The notes under the pieces were generated by a model, which was not told where the DNA came from, did no database searches, and was given only the letters and a program-made list of their open reading frames with translations. A program made the translations under genes and the position numbers. From positions 1-63,467 of the forward strand of contig CAIUOU010000011.1 of the NCBI GenBank assembly GCA_903900845.1: DNA of 63,467 nucleotides, given 5' to 3'. Below, piece after piece: positions 8,193 through 17,259 of the stretch. This DNA is from an uncultured Opitutia bacterium (GTDB lineage Bacteria > Verrucomicrobiota > Verrucomicrobiia > Opitutales > Opitutaceae). The first letter of the stretch is position 1; each line of letters begins with the position of its first letter.

Positions 8193-9605
8193 TCAGACCA
8201 GCGGGAAGAACCGCACCGCGACGAGGATGATCAGGAATCCGACGATGCCCATCAGGGCGAACATGACCGACATCGTGCGCAGCGTCTCGCGCTCGGTGAG
8301 ACCCGCGGTGCGGGAGAGCACCCAGAAGCCGCTGTCGTTCATCCAAGGCACCAGCTTGGACGCGCAGCCGATGGTGAGCGCGAGGTAGACCGGGTGGAAA
8401 CCGAGCGTCTCCGGAGTCGCAAAGGAGCTCACGATGCCGACGCTGGTGACCATCGCCACGGTCGCCGAACCTTGAGCGATCCGCACCAGGGCGGTGAGCA
8501 CAAAGGCGAGCGGCAGCACGCCGATCCGGTAGGTCTCGGCGAACTCGCGGATGCGCTCGCCGACCCCGGTTTCCTGGAGGCAGCCGCCGAAAACGCCGCC
8601 GGCGGCGGTGATAAGGATGATGGTACCGGCGTCGGCCAGCGCGGACTGCACGTGCTGGCGCAGCTTCGCGGAGTCCATCCCCGGCCGCAGCGCGAGGGTC
8701 AGAAGTGCCACCGCCGCTGAAAGGGTTAGGGCGATGTTGGGGTGGCCGATGACGGCCAGCGCGCGCGTGAGCCCGGCGGGCAGGAGCCCGAGATCACTGA
8801 AGGTTTCCCCGGAGATGAGCACGACCGGCAGGATGATCGGGGCGAGGGAGAGGCTGAGGGACGGTAGTTGTTCGTCCCGCAGGCCGGAGGCGGGCGAGAG
8901 CATGTGGGCGGCCTCGCCGGAAACCGCACGCAACGGCGTCGGCCAGCGGCGGTTGGCCCACCATGCGTAGGCGAGGCCGCACGAGGCGGTGAGCGTGCTG
9001 AGCACGAGTCCGCCGAGGATCATCATGCCGATATCAACCTTCAGGGCCGTGGCGGCGAAGAGCGGCCCGGGCGTCGGCGGCACGAGCGAGTGCGTCATCG
9101 TCGTTCCGACCGCGATCGCGAGCACGTAGAGCAGGTAGTCGCGGCCGGTGCGCGCCGCGAGGGCGCGGGCGAGAGGGATGAGCAGCAGGAAGACCGTGTC
9201 GAAGAACACGGGCACACCGAGAATCAGTCCGCTCACCGCGAGCACCACGGGGGCCCGGCGTTCGCCGAAGGTGTTCAACGCCGAGCGCACGATCCGCTCG
9301 GCTCCTCCGCTGTGCAGCAGGCAGCCGCCGACGACGGACGCCATCGCGATGAGCACGCCGAGGTTGGCGCAGGCGGAGCCGAACTTCGACGCGAGCTTGG
9401 TGCCGAGCGGCTCAGCGGCGCGCGCCGAGGCCTCGGCCGGGCTCTTCTTTTGGGCCAGCAGTGAGCGCTCGATATTTTCCGGCGGGGTCAGCGCCGCGAC
9501 CACGATGGCGGCGGCCATCAGGGCGAGGAAAGCGTGGAGGCGGAGCCAGACGATGCCGCCAATGACGACGATCACGCCGACCAGAAGGAGCAGGAGGGGG
9601 TCCAT
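8193..9605 (-). CDS. GntP-family gluconate/sugar-acid permease
   Basis: 470 residues, highly hydrophobic, with at least eleven membrane segments spread over the whole length. 'GVPVFFDTVFLLLIPLARAL' and 'GTTMTHSLVPPTPGPLFAA' match conserved segments of the GntP/gluconate:proton symporter family, which import gluconate and related aldonates. The cytoplasmic loop near residues 48-70 (QKKSPAEASARAAEPLGTKL) is charged. In this window a xylonate dehydratase, a KDG-type kinase and a FAH-family enzyme are also present, so an aldonic acid is a plausible substrate. They are not adjacent, and the substrate remains inference. Confidence 0.88.
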   Translation of the reverse strand: MDPLLLLLVGVIVVIGGIVWLRLHAFLALMAAAIVVAALTPPENIERSLLAQKKSPAEASARAAEPLGTKLASKFGSACANLGVLIAMASVVGGCLLHSGGAERIVRSALNTFGERRAPVVLAVSGLILGVPVFFDTVFLLLIPLARALAARTGRDYLLYVLAIAVGTTMTHSLVPPTPGPLFAATALKVDIGMMILGGLVLSTLTASCGLAYAWWANRRWPTPLRAVSGEAAHMLSPASGLRDEQLPSLSLSLAPIILPVVLISGETFSDLGLLPAGLTRALAVIGHPNIALTLSAAVALLTLALRPGMDSAKLRQHVQSALADAGTIILITAAGGVFGGCLQETGVGERIREFAETYRIGVLPLAFVLTALVRIAQGSATVAMVTSVGIVSSFATPETLGFHPVYLALTIGCASKLVPWMNDSGFWVLSRTAGLTERETLRTMSVMFALMGIVGFLIILVAVRFFPLV

Positions 9606-9670
9606 GCGGGGCGCCGTGACTCAACGTCGCTGCCGGACCGAGGCAAGCGCGCGTCGCGGGGCGCGCGGTC

Positions 9671-10723
9671 TCAAGACAGCATCACTGTTGCTCCGGGTTC
9701 CGGCAGCGCGAAGTCCTCCTCGCCGAGCCCCGCGGCGGCGCGGGCGGCGAGAAAGTCCCGCGGTGCGTCCTCATGCCCGTCGTCGGCGAGTGGAAAGCAG
9801 CCGAAGTGCATCGCCAGGCTGCGGCGGGCGCCGATTTCCCGGTGGATCCGCACCGCCTCCGCGGGGTCGCAGTGCATGCCGCGCATGAACCAGCGCGGCT
9901 GGTAGGCCCCGATCGGGATCAGCGCGAGGTCGAAGGCGCCGAGGCGCGAGGCGATCCCGCGGAAACCGTCGAAGTAGCCCGTGTCACCGGCGAAGTAAAC
10001 CCGGTGGCCGGCGGCCTCGATCACGAATCCGCCCCAGAGCGTGGCCATCCGGTCGGTGATGCCGCGGGCGGAAAAATGCTGCGCGGGAGTGACGGTCACG
10101 CGTACGCCGGGACGGGGCGCGTGGCTCTGCCACCAATCGAGTTCAACCGCCTCCCCGAGGCCCTCCTCAGCGAGGAAAAGTCGGTTGCCAAGCGTCGTGA
10201 TTACCGGGGCGCCATGCGCCGCGCGGAGCCGGCGCAGGGTCGGCACATCGAGGTGGTCGTAGTGGTTGTGACTCACCAGGATGAGGTCGACGGGCGGGAG
10301 CCGATCGAACGGAATCCCGGGTGCGTGCACCCGGCGCGGGCCCGCCCAACCCACGGGACTGCAGCGCTCGGACCAGATCGGATCGGTGAGCACGGTGAAG
10401 CCGGGGAACTGGAGGAGAAAAGTCGCGTGGTTGACGAAGGTGACCTTCCAACTCGCGCCCTCGGGTGCCGGGTTGAGGCGGGGGACCGCCGTGACGGGCA
10501 CGGATTCCGGCCAGGGGCCCTGGGAGCGGCCGAGTTGCCAGCGCAGCAGCGAGCCGAGGCCGCGAGGCTCCACCTCGCCCGGGTTGAAGAAACGAAAACC
10601 GTCGCAATGGTCGCTGGCCGGGAACGGCGCCCCGCCGTTACCGCCGGCGGAGCCTGCCCGCGCCAGCGTGGTCCCGCCCAGGAGGCCGGCCGCGCGGAGG
10701 AAGAGGCGGCGGGTGAACGGCAT
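9671..10723 (-). CDS. Exported metallo-beta-lactamase-fold hydrolase, NAPE-PLD/UlaG-like
   Basis: 350 residues. The N-terminus MPFTRRLFLRAAGLLGGTTLARAG is a Tat-type leader. The metal motif SHNHYDHLD (HxHxDH) is followed by FAGDTGYFDGF and a late 'HCDPAEAVRIHREIGARRSLAMHFGCF'. These are hallmarks of the COG2220 branch that contains N-acyl-phosphatidylethanolamine phospholipase D and lactonase UlaG. 'FVNHATFLLQFPG' is the typical first beta strand. It probably hydrolyses a phosphodiester or lactone in the periplasm; the substrate is unknown. The start is chosen for the twin-Arg leader. It is divergent from the GMC dehydrogenase, with about 80 bases between the starts. Confidence 0.85.
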   Translation of the reverse strand: MPFTRRLFLRAAGLLGGTTLARAGSAGGNGGAPFPASDHCDGFRFFNPGEVEPRGLGSLLRWQLGRSQGPWPESVPVTAVPRLNPAPEGASWKVTFVNHATFLLQFPGFTVLTDPIWSERCSPVGWAGPRRVHAPGIPFDRLPPVDLILVSHNHYDHLDVPTLRRLRAAHGAPVITTLGNRLFLAEEGLGEAVELDWWQSHAPRPGVRVTVTPAQHFSARGITDRMATLWGGFVIEAAGHRVYFAGDTGYFDGFRGIASRLGAFDLALIPIGAYQPRWFMRGMHCDPAEAVRIHREIGARRSLAMHFGCFPLADDGHEDAPRDFLAARAAAGLGEEDFALPEPGATVMLS

Positions 10724-10799
10724 GGCCGCGACGATGGAAGCCCGTGCGTGTTTCGCAAGGGACACGTCTCGCCTCCCACCCGCGCTTGCGCCCGGGGCG

Positions 10800-12536
10800 A
10801 TGGCCGCTTCGCTTCCGGCAATGGCGAGCTTCCCCACCACCCCCGGTGCCCGCGAGCACACCTTCGACGCGATCGTGATCGGTTCCGGTATCAGCGGCGG
10901 CTGGGCCGCGAAGGAACTGTGCGACCGCGGCCTGCGCACTCTCGTCCTCGAGCGCGGCCGCAATGTCGAACACCTCAAGGATTATCCCACAGCGGTGGCC
11001 AACCCTTGGGATCTGCCCCGCCGCGGGCGTCTCACCCACGAGATCGTCCGCGATAACCCGATCGCTAAAAAGTGCTACGCCTTCGACGAGGCGACTTCGC
11101 ACTTTTTCGTGAAGGACGCCGAGCACCCGTACCAGCAGGAGAAGCCGTTCGACTGGATCCGCGGCTACCAGGTCGGGGGCAAGTCCATCATCTGGGCGCG
11201 GCAGACGCAGCGGTGGAGCCGCTTCGACTTCGAGGGGCCCGCGCGGGACGGATTCGCCGAGTGGCCCATCGGGTACGAAGATCTCGCGCCGTGGTATTCG
11301 CACGTCGAGCGCTTCTCGGGCATCAGCGGTAATCGCGACGGGATCGAGGAACTGCCCGACGGCGAGTTCCTTCCGCCGTGGGAACTCAACACCGTCGAGC
11401 GCCATCTGCGCGGCGGGATCGAAAAGAGCTTCGCGGGTCGGCGCGTCGTCATCGGTCGCTGCGCCCACCTCACGGAGCCGCAGCCGATCCACCTCGAGCA
11501 GGGGCGCGGCAAATGCCAGGCCCGCAACACCTGTTACCGCGGCTGTCCGTTCGGGGGGTACTTCTCCTCGGTCTCTTCCACGCTGCCTTGGGCCGCGCGC
11601 ACCGGTCGCCTCACGCTTCGCCCGAATTCCGTCGTCGAGAGCATCCTCCACGACGAAGCCACGGGCCGCGCGAGCGGCGTGCGGGTGGTCGACGCCGTCA
11701 CGCGCCAGGTCACCGAGTTCCACGCGCGCGTCATTTTCGTCAACGCCGCCTGCCTCAACACCAACCTCATCCTCCTCAACTCGCGTTCGGCGCGTTTCCC
11801 CGCGGGACTGGGCGATGACCACGGACTGCTCGGCCGTTACGTCGCGTTCCACAATTACCGCGGCAGCTTGTCCGCCTCGGTCGACGGCTTTCTCGACTCC
11901 TACTACTCCGGGCGGCGCCCCACGCAGGCGATGATGCCGAACTTTCGGAATCTCCGCCGCCAGGAGACCGATTTCCCGCGCGGCTACATGGTGTTCTTCA
12001 GCGCCTTCCGGCCGGGCTGGACGCAGGGCGACGGCACGCCGGGCGTCGGGGCCGCCTTCAAGGAGCGCATCACGAAGCCCGGGCCGTGGCGGATCTCGAT
12101 GATGATGCAGGGCGAGACCGTGCCGCTCCGGGAAAACCACGTGAGACTGTCGCCCGACCGCAAGGACTCCTGGGGTATCCCGCAACTCGTCACTTCCATC
12201 GGTTATACCGACGACGACGTGCGCATGGTGAAGGACTTCCTGCGCGAGGGTGAGGCCATGCTGTCCGCCGCCGGCGCGAAGGGCATCCGCACGCTCGACG
12301 ACAAGCGTAACCCGGGCCTCGACATTCACGAAATGGGCGGCGTGCGCATGGGGAAGGATCCGAAGAAGTCCCTGCTCAACCGCTGGAACCAGCTCCACGC
12401 CTGTCCTAACGTCTACGTAACCGACGGCGCCAGCATGGCATCGACCGGCGTGCAAAATCCCTCGCTCACGTTCATGGCGCTCGCCGCCCGGGCGGCGAAC
12501 CATGCGGCCGACGAGATGAAGAAAGGAAACCTGTGA
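10800..12536 (+). CDS. GMC-family FAD dehydrogenase, gluconate-2-dehydrogenase large-subunit-like
   Basis: About 578 residues. The FAD-binding GxGxxG region is 'DAIVIGSGISGGWAAKEL' near the N-terminus. The C-terminal GMC signature reads 'HEMGGVRMGKDPKKSLL' and 'NVYVTDGASMASTGVQNPSL'. Members oxidise sugars or alcohols at the membrane and pass electrons to a cytochrome or quinone. A second in-frame ATG at 10821 (MASFPTTPG) is an equally good start. Its stop overlaps the next gene's GTG (GTGA at 12533), and that gene encodes the matching small subunit. No cytochrome c subunit gene is nearby, so the electron acceptor is not evident. Confidence 0.9.
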   Translation: MAASLPAMASFPTTPGAREHTFDAIVIGSGISGGWAAKELCDRGLRTLVLERGRNVEHLKDYPTAVANPWDLPRRGRLTHEIVRDNPIAKKCYAFDEATSHFFVKDAEHPYQQEKPFDWIRGYQVGGKSIIWARQTQRWSRFDFEGPARDGFAEWPIGYEDLAPWYSHVERFSGISGNRDGIEELPDGEFLPPWELNTVERHLRGGIEKSFAGRRVVIGRCAHLTEPQPIHLEQGRGKCQARNTCYRGCPFGGYFSSVSSTLPWAARTGRLTLRPNSVVESILHDEATGRASGVRVVDAVTRQVTEFHARVIFVNAACLNTNLILLNSRSARFPAGLGDDHGLLGRYVAFHNYRGSLSASVDGFLDSYYSGRRPTQAMMPNFRNLRRQETDFPRGYMVFFSAFRPGWTQGDGTPGVGAAFKERITKPGPWRISMMMQGETVPLRENHVRLSPDRKDSWGIPQLVTSIGYTDDDVRMVKDFLREGEAMLSAAGAKGIRTLDDKRNPGLDIHEMGGVRMGKDPKKSLLNRWNQLHACPNVYVTDGASMASTGVQNPSLTFMALAARAANHAADEMKKGNL

Positions 12537-13081
12537 CTCGCCGCGAATTGCTCCTTCGTTCCGCCCGGCTCGCCGGGGTCGCATCCGTCTGGGCCGCCTT
12601 GCCGTCCCGCACCTGGGCCGCGTTGCCGGCGACGGCCGGCTGGAGCGCCGAGGAGGAAAAGGCGTTGGACCTGGTCGGTGACACCATCCTGCCGGAAACC
12701 CCGGGCTCGCCGGGGGCGGCGGCGGTCGGGATCGGGCGATTCATCGCGCGCATGACCGAGGATTGTTTCGCGCCCGATGCTTCCGTCGCCGTGAGGCGCG
12801 CGTTGCGGGAGATCGAGGCCGCGGCGCGCGAGGCGCACGGGCGCGGCTGGCTGCAATTGTCGGCCGCTGAGCGCGAGGCGTTGCTCACCGCCTACGAGAC
12901 CCGCAGTAAATCGGCCGCGCCCGGGGGAGTGAATCCGTTCGCGCACCTCAAGCGCCTCACGCTCCTCGGCTATTTCACTTCGGAGCAGGGCGCGACGAAG
13001 GCGTTGCGCCACGACCCGGTGCCCGGCACTTACCGCGGGGCCGTTCCGCTCGCCGCCGGCGACCGCGCGTGGGCCCAGTGA
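12533..13081 (+). CDS. Gluconate 2-dehydrogenase subunit 3-like Tat protein
   Basis: 182 residues with a Tat leader (TRRELLLRSARLAGV). The body matches the subunit-3/gamma family: 'FIARMTEDCF', a Lys/Glu helix region, then 'NPFAHLKRLTLLGYFTSEQGATKALRHDPVPGTYRG'. This small subunit escorts the FAD-binding GMC subunit across the membrane through Tat and anchors the complex. The GTG start is defined by the GTGA overlap with the upstream gene and by a good ribosome site (AAAGGAAA) just before it. Confidence 0.88.
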   Translation: MTRRELLLRSARLAGVASVWAALPSRTWAALPATAGWSAEEEKALDLVGDTILPETPGSPGAAAVGIGRFIARMTEDCFAPDASVAVRRALREIEAAAREAHGRGWLQLSAAEREALLTAYETRSKSAAPGGVNPFAHLKRLTLLGYFTSEQGATKALRHDPVPGTYRGAVPLAAGDRAWAQ

Positions 13082-13137
13082 GCCCGTCGCCGCGGGTGTG
13101 TTTACCGGTCCTTTCCTCCTGCTCCGTGACCTCGAGT

Positions 13138-15186
13138 ATGTCCGGTTGCCTCGCGAAGCTTCGTCTCCTCGCGCTGATCGGCGCCCTTTCCGGCTTCGTC
13201 GCCGCGCAGCCGGCCAAGGTTGAAACCCTGATCGCTCTGCCGTCCGGCTGGCGGCTGGCGACCGAGCGCATGGGCGGGTTTCCCAACGAGGGGTTGCAGC
13301 TCTACGCGCTCGAGGTTCCCGGCACGCGTGCCTTCTGTCTGGCTTGGGACACCCGCTCGCCGACCGTCGCCTTCAAGCCCGTTCTCGGCACCTCGGCGCG
13401 CACGCCTTCGCAGTTCGCCGCCGCGGAGCCCGCGGTGGTCTTCGCCGCGGTCAACGCGGGTTACTTCGGGAGTAACCAATCCTTCAGTCTCGTGCAGCGC
13501 GACGGCGTGGTGCTTTCCGCCAACATCAAGTCGGTCTCGCGCACGCATCAGGGCGCCTCGGTCCCGTATTTTCCCACGCGCGCCGCGCTCGGGCTTTCGT
13601 CCGCCGGTCAGCTGGCGGCGGATTGGATCTACCACGTCGGGGCCGGCAACGCGGTGATCTATTCCTATCCCGCGCCCAGCCCGAACCGATCCGGCGAGGC
13701 GCCGCAACCGGTGCCGACCGCCGCGTTCCCGGCGGGCGGCGCCCCTTGGGTGATGCAGCACGCGCTGGGCGGTTCCCCGATGCTCGTGCGCGATGGCGCG
13801 GTGCGGATCTCGGACTCCGAGGAGTTGATCGAGGTCAACAACACGTCGCGCCGGCCGCGCACGGCGGCGGGATTCACCCCCGCGGGAGTCCTGCTGGTCG
13901 TGGCGGTGGAGGGCGACAACCCCGGCGGGGCCGCGGGCATGACTCTCGCCGAGACGGCGGCGTTGATGCGGTCCCTCGGGTGTGTCTCCGCGATCAATCT
14001 CGATGGTGGCGGCTCGACCTCGATGAGTGTTGGCGGGGCGCTCACCGTCCGGCCCGGCGACGGCACCGAACGCCCGGTCGTTTCCGCGCTGCTTCTGGCA
14101 GACCCCGTTCGCACGGTCGCCCCGGCTTCGTCACCGCGCATCGTCGCCCCGCCGTGGGGCGCGACTATCTCCAGCGGCTCGCCTTTGCATCTGCAGGTGA
14201 CGGCGGAGGGTGGCGCGCTGGGCTACCAGTGGTTGCTCGAAGGTCGGCCGATCGCCGGCGAGACGCGGCCCGCGTTTTCTCGGGCGCGCGTGTCCGCCGC
14301 CGATGCCGGCGAGTATGCGGTGAGCGTACGGAATGCGTTGGGCGCGGTCGTTTCCCCGCCGTCGCGTGTGGTCGTCTCATCCGCGGCGCCTGGCGAACTG
14401 GTCAACCTAGCCGTGCGCGCGGTGGCGGGCGCGGGCGATGACACGCTGATCGTCGGCTTCGCGGTCCGCGGCGGTCCCGAGACTGTCCTCGCCCGGGCAG
14501 TGGGTCCCGCCCTCGCTGGTCTGGGTGTGTCCGGCGCGCTGGAGGATCCGCGTCTGGATCTCCTGTCGGCGACTGGAGCCTCCCTGGAAGGTAACGACGA
14601 CTGGATTTCGGCCACGACGGCGCCGGTGGCGGCGAGGGTGGGGGCTTTCCCGCTTCCGCCGGGTAGCGCCGACGCGGCGTTCGTCACGCGAGTGGCGGAG
14701 GGCGTGCACATGGTTGCAGCCACCGCGGCGCGGGGCGCGTCCCGCGGTTCCCTGCTGGTGGAGGTCTACGACAATTCGCCGGGAGGCGGAAGCCTGGGCA
14801 ACTTGTCCGCCCGTTCGCGCGTGGCGGGCGGGGGCGGCGAACTGATCGCCGGCTTCGTGGTGCGTGGCGAAACCGCGGCCACGTTGCTGGTTCGCGCGGT
14901 GGGGCCTTCCTTGGGCAACTTCGGTCTGGCCGAGGCCTTGCGGTCGCCGCGGCTCACGCTGATGGCCGGCGCCACGCCGCTGGCCGCGAACGCGGGGTGG
15001 GCGACGGCTCCGAACGCGGCCGAGGCGCGGCGCGCCGCCGAGCGGGCCGGTGCGTTCCCGCTCTCGGGAGCCGCCTCCGACTCGCTGCTGCTCGTGACCC
15101 TTCCGCCGGGCGCCTACACCGCGGTGATCGCGCCGCCCGAGGGCGCGACGGGCGTCGCGCTGGTGGAGCTCTACGAGGTCCGTTGA
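13138..15186 (+). CDS. Secreted phosphodiester glycosidase (NAGPA) with Ig-like domain and tandem C-terminal repeats
   Basis: 682 residues. A signal peptide (LRLLALIGALSGFVAAQ) leads into a NAGPA/phosphodiester-glycosidase domain (about 60-325) with the family hallmark 'AINLDGGGSTSM'. This domain cleaves N-acetylglucosamine or another sugar from a phosphodiester. An Ig-like domain follows (about 335-420, 'YQWLLEGRPIAGETRP... DAGEYAVSV'). Two copies of a module of about 130 residues come next, beginning 'LAVRAVAGAGDDTLIVGF' and 'LSARSRVAGGGGELIAGF', each with the core 'RAVGP(A/S)L'. I infer a surface-displayed enzyme. The start is the ATG at 13138; upstream frame is noise. It is 56 bases downstream of the subunit-3 gene. 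Confidence 0.85.
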   Translation: MSGCLAKLRLLALIGALSGFVAAQPAKVETLIALPSGWRLATERMGGFPNEGLQLYALEVPGTRAFCLAWDTRSPTVAFKPVLGTSARTPSQFAAAEPAVVFAAVNAGYFGSNQSFSLVQRDGVVLSANIKSVSRTHQGASVPYFPTRAALGLSSAGQLAADWIYHVGAGNAVIYSYPAPSPNRSGEAPQPVPTAAFPAGGAPWVMQHALGGSPMLVRDGAVRISDSEELIEVNNTSRRPRTAAGFTPAGVLLVVAVEGDNPGGAAGMTLAETAALMRSLGCVSAINLDGGGSTSMSVGGALTVRPGDGTERPVVSALLLADPVRTVAPASSPRIVAPPWGATISSGSPLHLQVTAEGGALGYQWLLEGRPIAGETRPAFSRARVSAADAGEYAVSVRNALGAVVSPPSRVVVSSAAPGELVNLAVRAVAGAGDDTLIVGFAVRGGPETVLARAVGPALAGLGVSGALEDPRLDLLSATGASLEGNDDWISATTAPVAARVGAFPLPPGSADAAFVTRVAEGVHMVAATAARGASRGSLLVEVYDNSPGGGSLGNLSARSRVAGGGGELIAGFVVRGETAATLLVRAVGPSLGNFGLAEALRSPRLTLMAGATPLAANAGWATAPNAAEARRAAERAGAFPLSGAASDSLLLVTLPPGAYTAVIAPPEGATGVALVELYEVR

Positions 15187-15237
15187 CCGAGCGTCGTGCG
15201 GCTTGCACCCGCGACGGGATCCGGGAGAGGCTGCGGC

Positions 15238-15732
15238 ATGGTCTCCGCGAAACTTACTCCCGCCGGCTCGCTCTCTCTGGTCGCGCTTCTGGTCGCCGCC
15301 TTGGCGGGTTGCGCGAAGCCCGAACCGGCGGCCAAGCCGGCGGCCTCACCCGCCGCCTCCGCCCCCGTCACTGCCCCCGCCACCCCGTCAAGCCCGGACG
15401 AAAACGCGGCTCCAGCCGAGGTGCGGAAGATGATCGGACGGTGGCTTCGCTCCGACGGCACCTACGCGCTGGAGATCCGCGGGGCGGACCGCAGCGGCGT
15501 TGTGCAGGCCGGTTATTTCAACCCGAAATCGATCAACGTCTCGCGGGCGATCTGGATGCGCGGCCCCGACGGCCTGCAGGTGATCGTCGAGTTGAACGAC
15601 GTGGGATACCCGGGCGCCACCTACGTGCTCGCGCATGACGCCGCGGCCGATCGTCTCGTCGGCAAGTACAACCAGCCGCAGATGGGCCAGTCGTTTGACG
15701 TGGATTTCGTGCGGCAGACGAAATTCCCGTGA
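15238..15732 (+). CDS. Lipoprotein of unknown function
   Basis: 164 residues. The leader LVALLVAALAGC ends in a lipobox, so Cys is the acylated first residue of the mature protein. An Ala/Pro-rich linker of about 35 residues follows, then a compact domain with Trp, Gly and Tyr ('GRWLRSDGTYALEIRG', 'YVLAHDAAADRLVGKYNQP') typical of a small beta-barrel or lipocalin-like fold. I do not recognise a named family. A good ribosome site (GGGAGAGG) lies 7 bases before the ATG at 15238. It is probably anchored to a membrane, facing the periplasm. Confidence 0.75.
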   Translation: MVSAKLTPAGSLSLVALLVAALAGCAKPEPAAKPAASPAASAPVTAPATPSSPDENAAPAEVRKMIGRWLRSDGTYALEIRGADRSGVVQAGYFNPKSINVSRAIWMRGPDGLQVIVELNDVGYPGATYVLAHDAAADRLVGKYNQPQMGQSFDVDFVRQTKFP

Positions 15733-15769
15733 TGGGTGCCGCCGGCGGAAGCGGGCTGCGCTGAGCCCG

Positions 15770-16504
15770 ATGCGCAGGATTGTCGTGGGTGGGGTGCATC
15801 GTTGCGAGGCCTGCCGGCTTCCGCACCGCTGGTGCGTGTGCGCGGCGCGGGAAACCGTCGCCGTGCCGCTGGCGATCGACGTCATGATGCACCGGCGGGA
15901 ACGTTTCCGGCCCAGCAGCAGCGGACTGGTCGTCGCTCGCGTGATGGAGGGAGTGCGGCTGCATGTCTGGGAACGCGAGCGGCAATGGACGGCCGGGGCG
16001 TTGCGTAGACCGGGACGCGAGTTGTGGGTGCTTCACCCGCACGGCGAAGCGATGCCGTCGGCGCCGGCGCCGGAGTCGGTGCAGGTGGTGCTGATCGACG
16101 GCGTGTGGAGCGAGGCGGCGGTGATCGCGCGGGAGGCGCTGGGCTGGGGCCGGGTGGTAAGCCTGCCGATGTCGGGTGAAAGCCGCTACTGGCTGCGGGC
16201 CCAGCAGGAGGGCGGGCGGTTTTCCACCGCCGAGGCGATGATCCACCTGCTGCGATTCTTCGGTTTCGACGCCGCGGGCGAGACGCTGCGGCGCCAGTTC
16301 GAGCTCCATGTCTACGCCAACCTGCGCGCCCGTGGGCTGAAGGAACGCGCCGAGGAGTTTCTCCGGGGTTCCCCGGCGGCCGAAGCCTTTCCCGGTTTGC
16401 TCGCCCGCCTCAATGAGCGACGCCCGTTGGCGGCGCCGGGTCCGGACCGCCGCGTTGACTCCGACGTTCCGGGCGCAACGCTGCCGCCCGCTTCCTCCCC
16501 ATGA
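15770..16504 (+). CDS. DTW-domain tRNA-uridine aminocarboxypropyltransferase (TapT-like)
   Basis: 244 residues. The N-terminal cysteine array C-x2-C-x6-C-x-C ('CEACRLPHRWCVC') and the DTW-like core 'LIDGVWSEA' (canonical D-x-T/x-W) identify the DTW family. Members transfer an aminocarboxypropyl group from S-adenosylmethionine to uridine in tRNA. 'FSTAEAMIHLL' is the downstream conserved stretch. The C-terminal 40 residues are Pro/Arg-rich and variable. The start at 15770 gives the conserved N-terminus. Its stop overlaps the next start by ATGA (16501). Confidence 0.85.
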   Translation: MRRIVVGGVHRCEACRLPHRWCVCAARETVAVPLAIDVMMHRRERFRPSSSGLVVARVMEGVRLHVWERERQWTAGALRRPGRELWVLHPHGEAMPSAPAPESVQVVLIDGVWSEAAVIAREALGWGRVVSLPMSGESRYWLRAQQEGGRFSTAEAMIHLLRFFGFDAAGETLRRQFELHVYANLRARGLKERAEEFLRGSPAAEAFPGLLARLNERRPLAAPGPDRRVDSDVPGATLPPASSP

Positions 16505-17259
16505 AAATCATCCGAACCCTCCTTCTCCTGGCGCTGGCCGCCACGTCGTTCGCCGCCGGCACCGCCGGCCAGGTGTACGAGCTCCGCACCTACACCGCCG
16601 CGCCCGGCCGCGGCGCCGATGTGGTCGCGCGTTTCCGCGAGCACACCACCCGCATTTTCGAGAAGCACGGCATGGTCAACGTCGGCTACTGGGTGGCGGC
16701 CGATGCCAAGGACGGCGGTGGCGAGAAGCTTATTTACCTACTTTCCCATAAAAGTCGCGACGCCGCCAAGGCCTCCTGGAAGGCGTTTTCGGCCGATACG
16801 GAGTGGAAGGAGGTCGCCAAGCGCACCACCGCCAACGGCCAGATCGTCGCTAAGGTGGAGTCGGTCTTCCTTGAGTCCGCGGATTTCTCGCGACCGATGG
16901 ACGCCGGCAACGGCAAGGGCGCGGCGCGGGTCTTTGAGCTCCGCACCTATACCGCCGCCGAGGGGAAACTCGCCGGTTTGGATACCCGTTTCCGCGAACA
17001 CACCATCGGCATCTTCACCCGCCATGGCATGACCAACCTCGGGTATTTTCATCCCACTGACGCTGAGAAAGGCGCCGGCCGCACGCTGCTCTATTTCCTG
17101 GCCTATCCTTCGCGGGAGGCCGCAGCCGCGGCGTGGAAGGGGTTCCGCGAGGATCCCGAGTGGACGAAGGTTCGCACCGCCTCCGAGCAGAACGGCAAGC
17201 TCACCGCCAAGGTGGAATCCGTCTATCTGACTCCGACCGACTTTTCGCGCTTACGCTGA
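16501..17259 (+). CDS. Exported double-NIPSNAP-domain protein
   Basis: 252 residues. After a signal peptide (TLLLLALAATSFAAG) there are two NIPSNAP domains, about residues 24-120 and 138-245. Both contain the 'YELRTYTA' / 'FELRTYTA' strand, 'FREHT..IF..HGM.N(V/L)GY' and a closing 'AKVESV(F/Y)L'. The domains belong to the ferredoxin-like dimeric alpha/beta-barrel class. Role is unknown; bacterial NIPSNAP proteins occur beside catabolic genes. The internal duplication allows an intramolecular 'dimer'. The ATG overlaps the stop of the TapT gene, implying coupled translation. Confidence 0.88.
   Translation: MKIIRTLLLLALAATSFAAGTAGQVYELRTYTAAPGRGADVVARFREHTTRIFEKHGMVNVGYWVAADAKDGGGEKLIYLLSHKSRDAAKASWKAFSADTEWKEVAKRTTANGQIVAKVESVFLESADFSRPMDAGNGKGAARVFELRTYTAAEGKLAGLDTRFREHTIGIFTRHGMTNLGYFHPTDAEKGAGRTLLYFLAYPSREAAAAAWKGFREDPEWTKVRTASEQNGKLTAKVESVYLTPTDFSRLR

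Noticed and set aside
10638-12584. A 648-codon minus-strand open frame opposite the GMC dehydrogenase
   Set aside because: No motif; the plus-strand frame has FAD-binding and GMC signatures.
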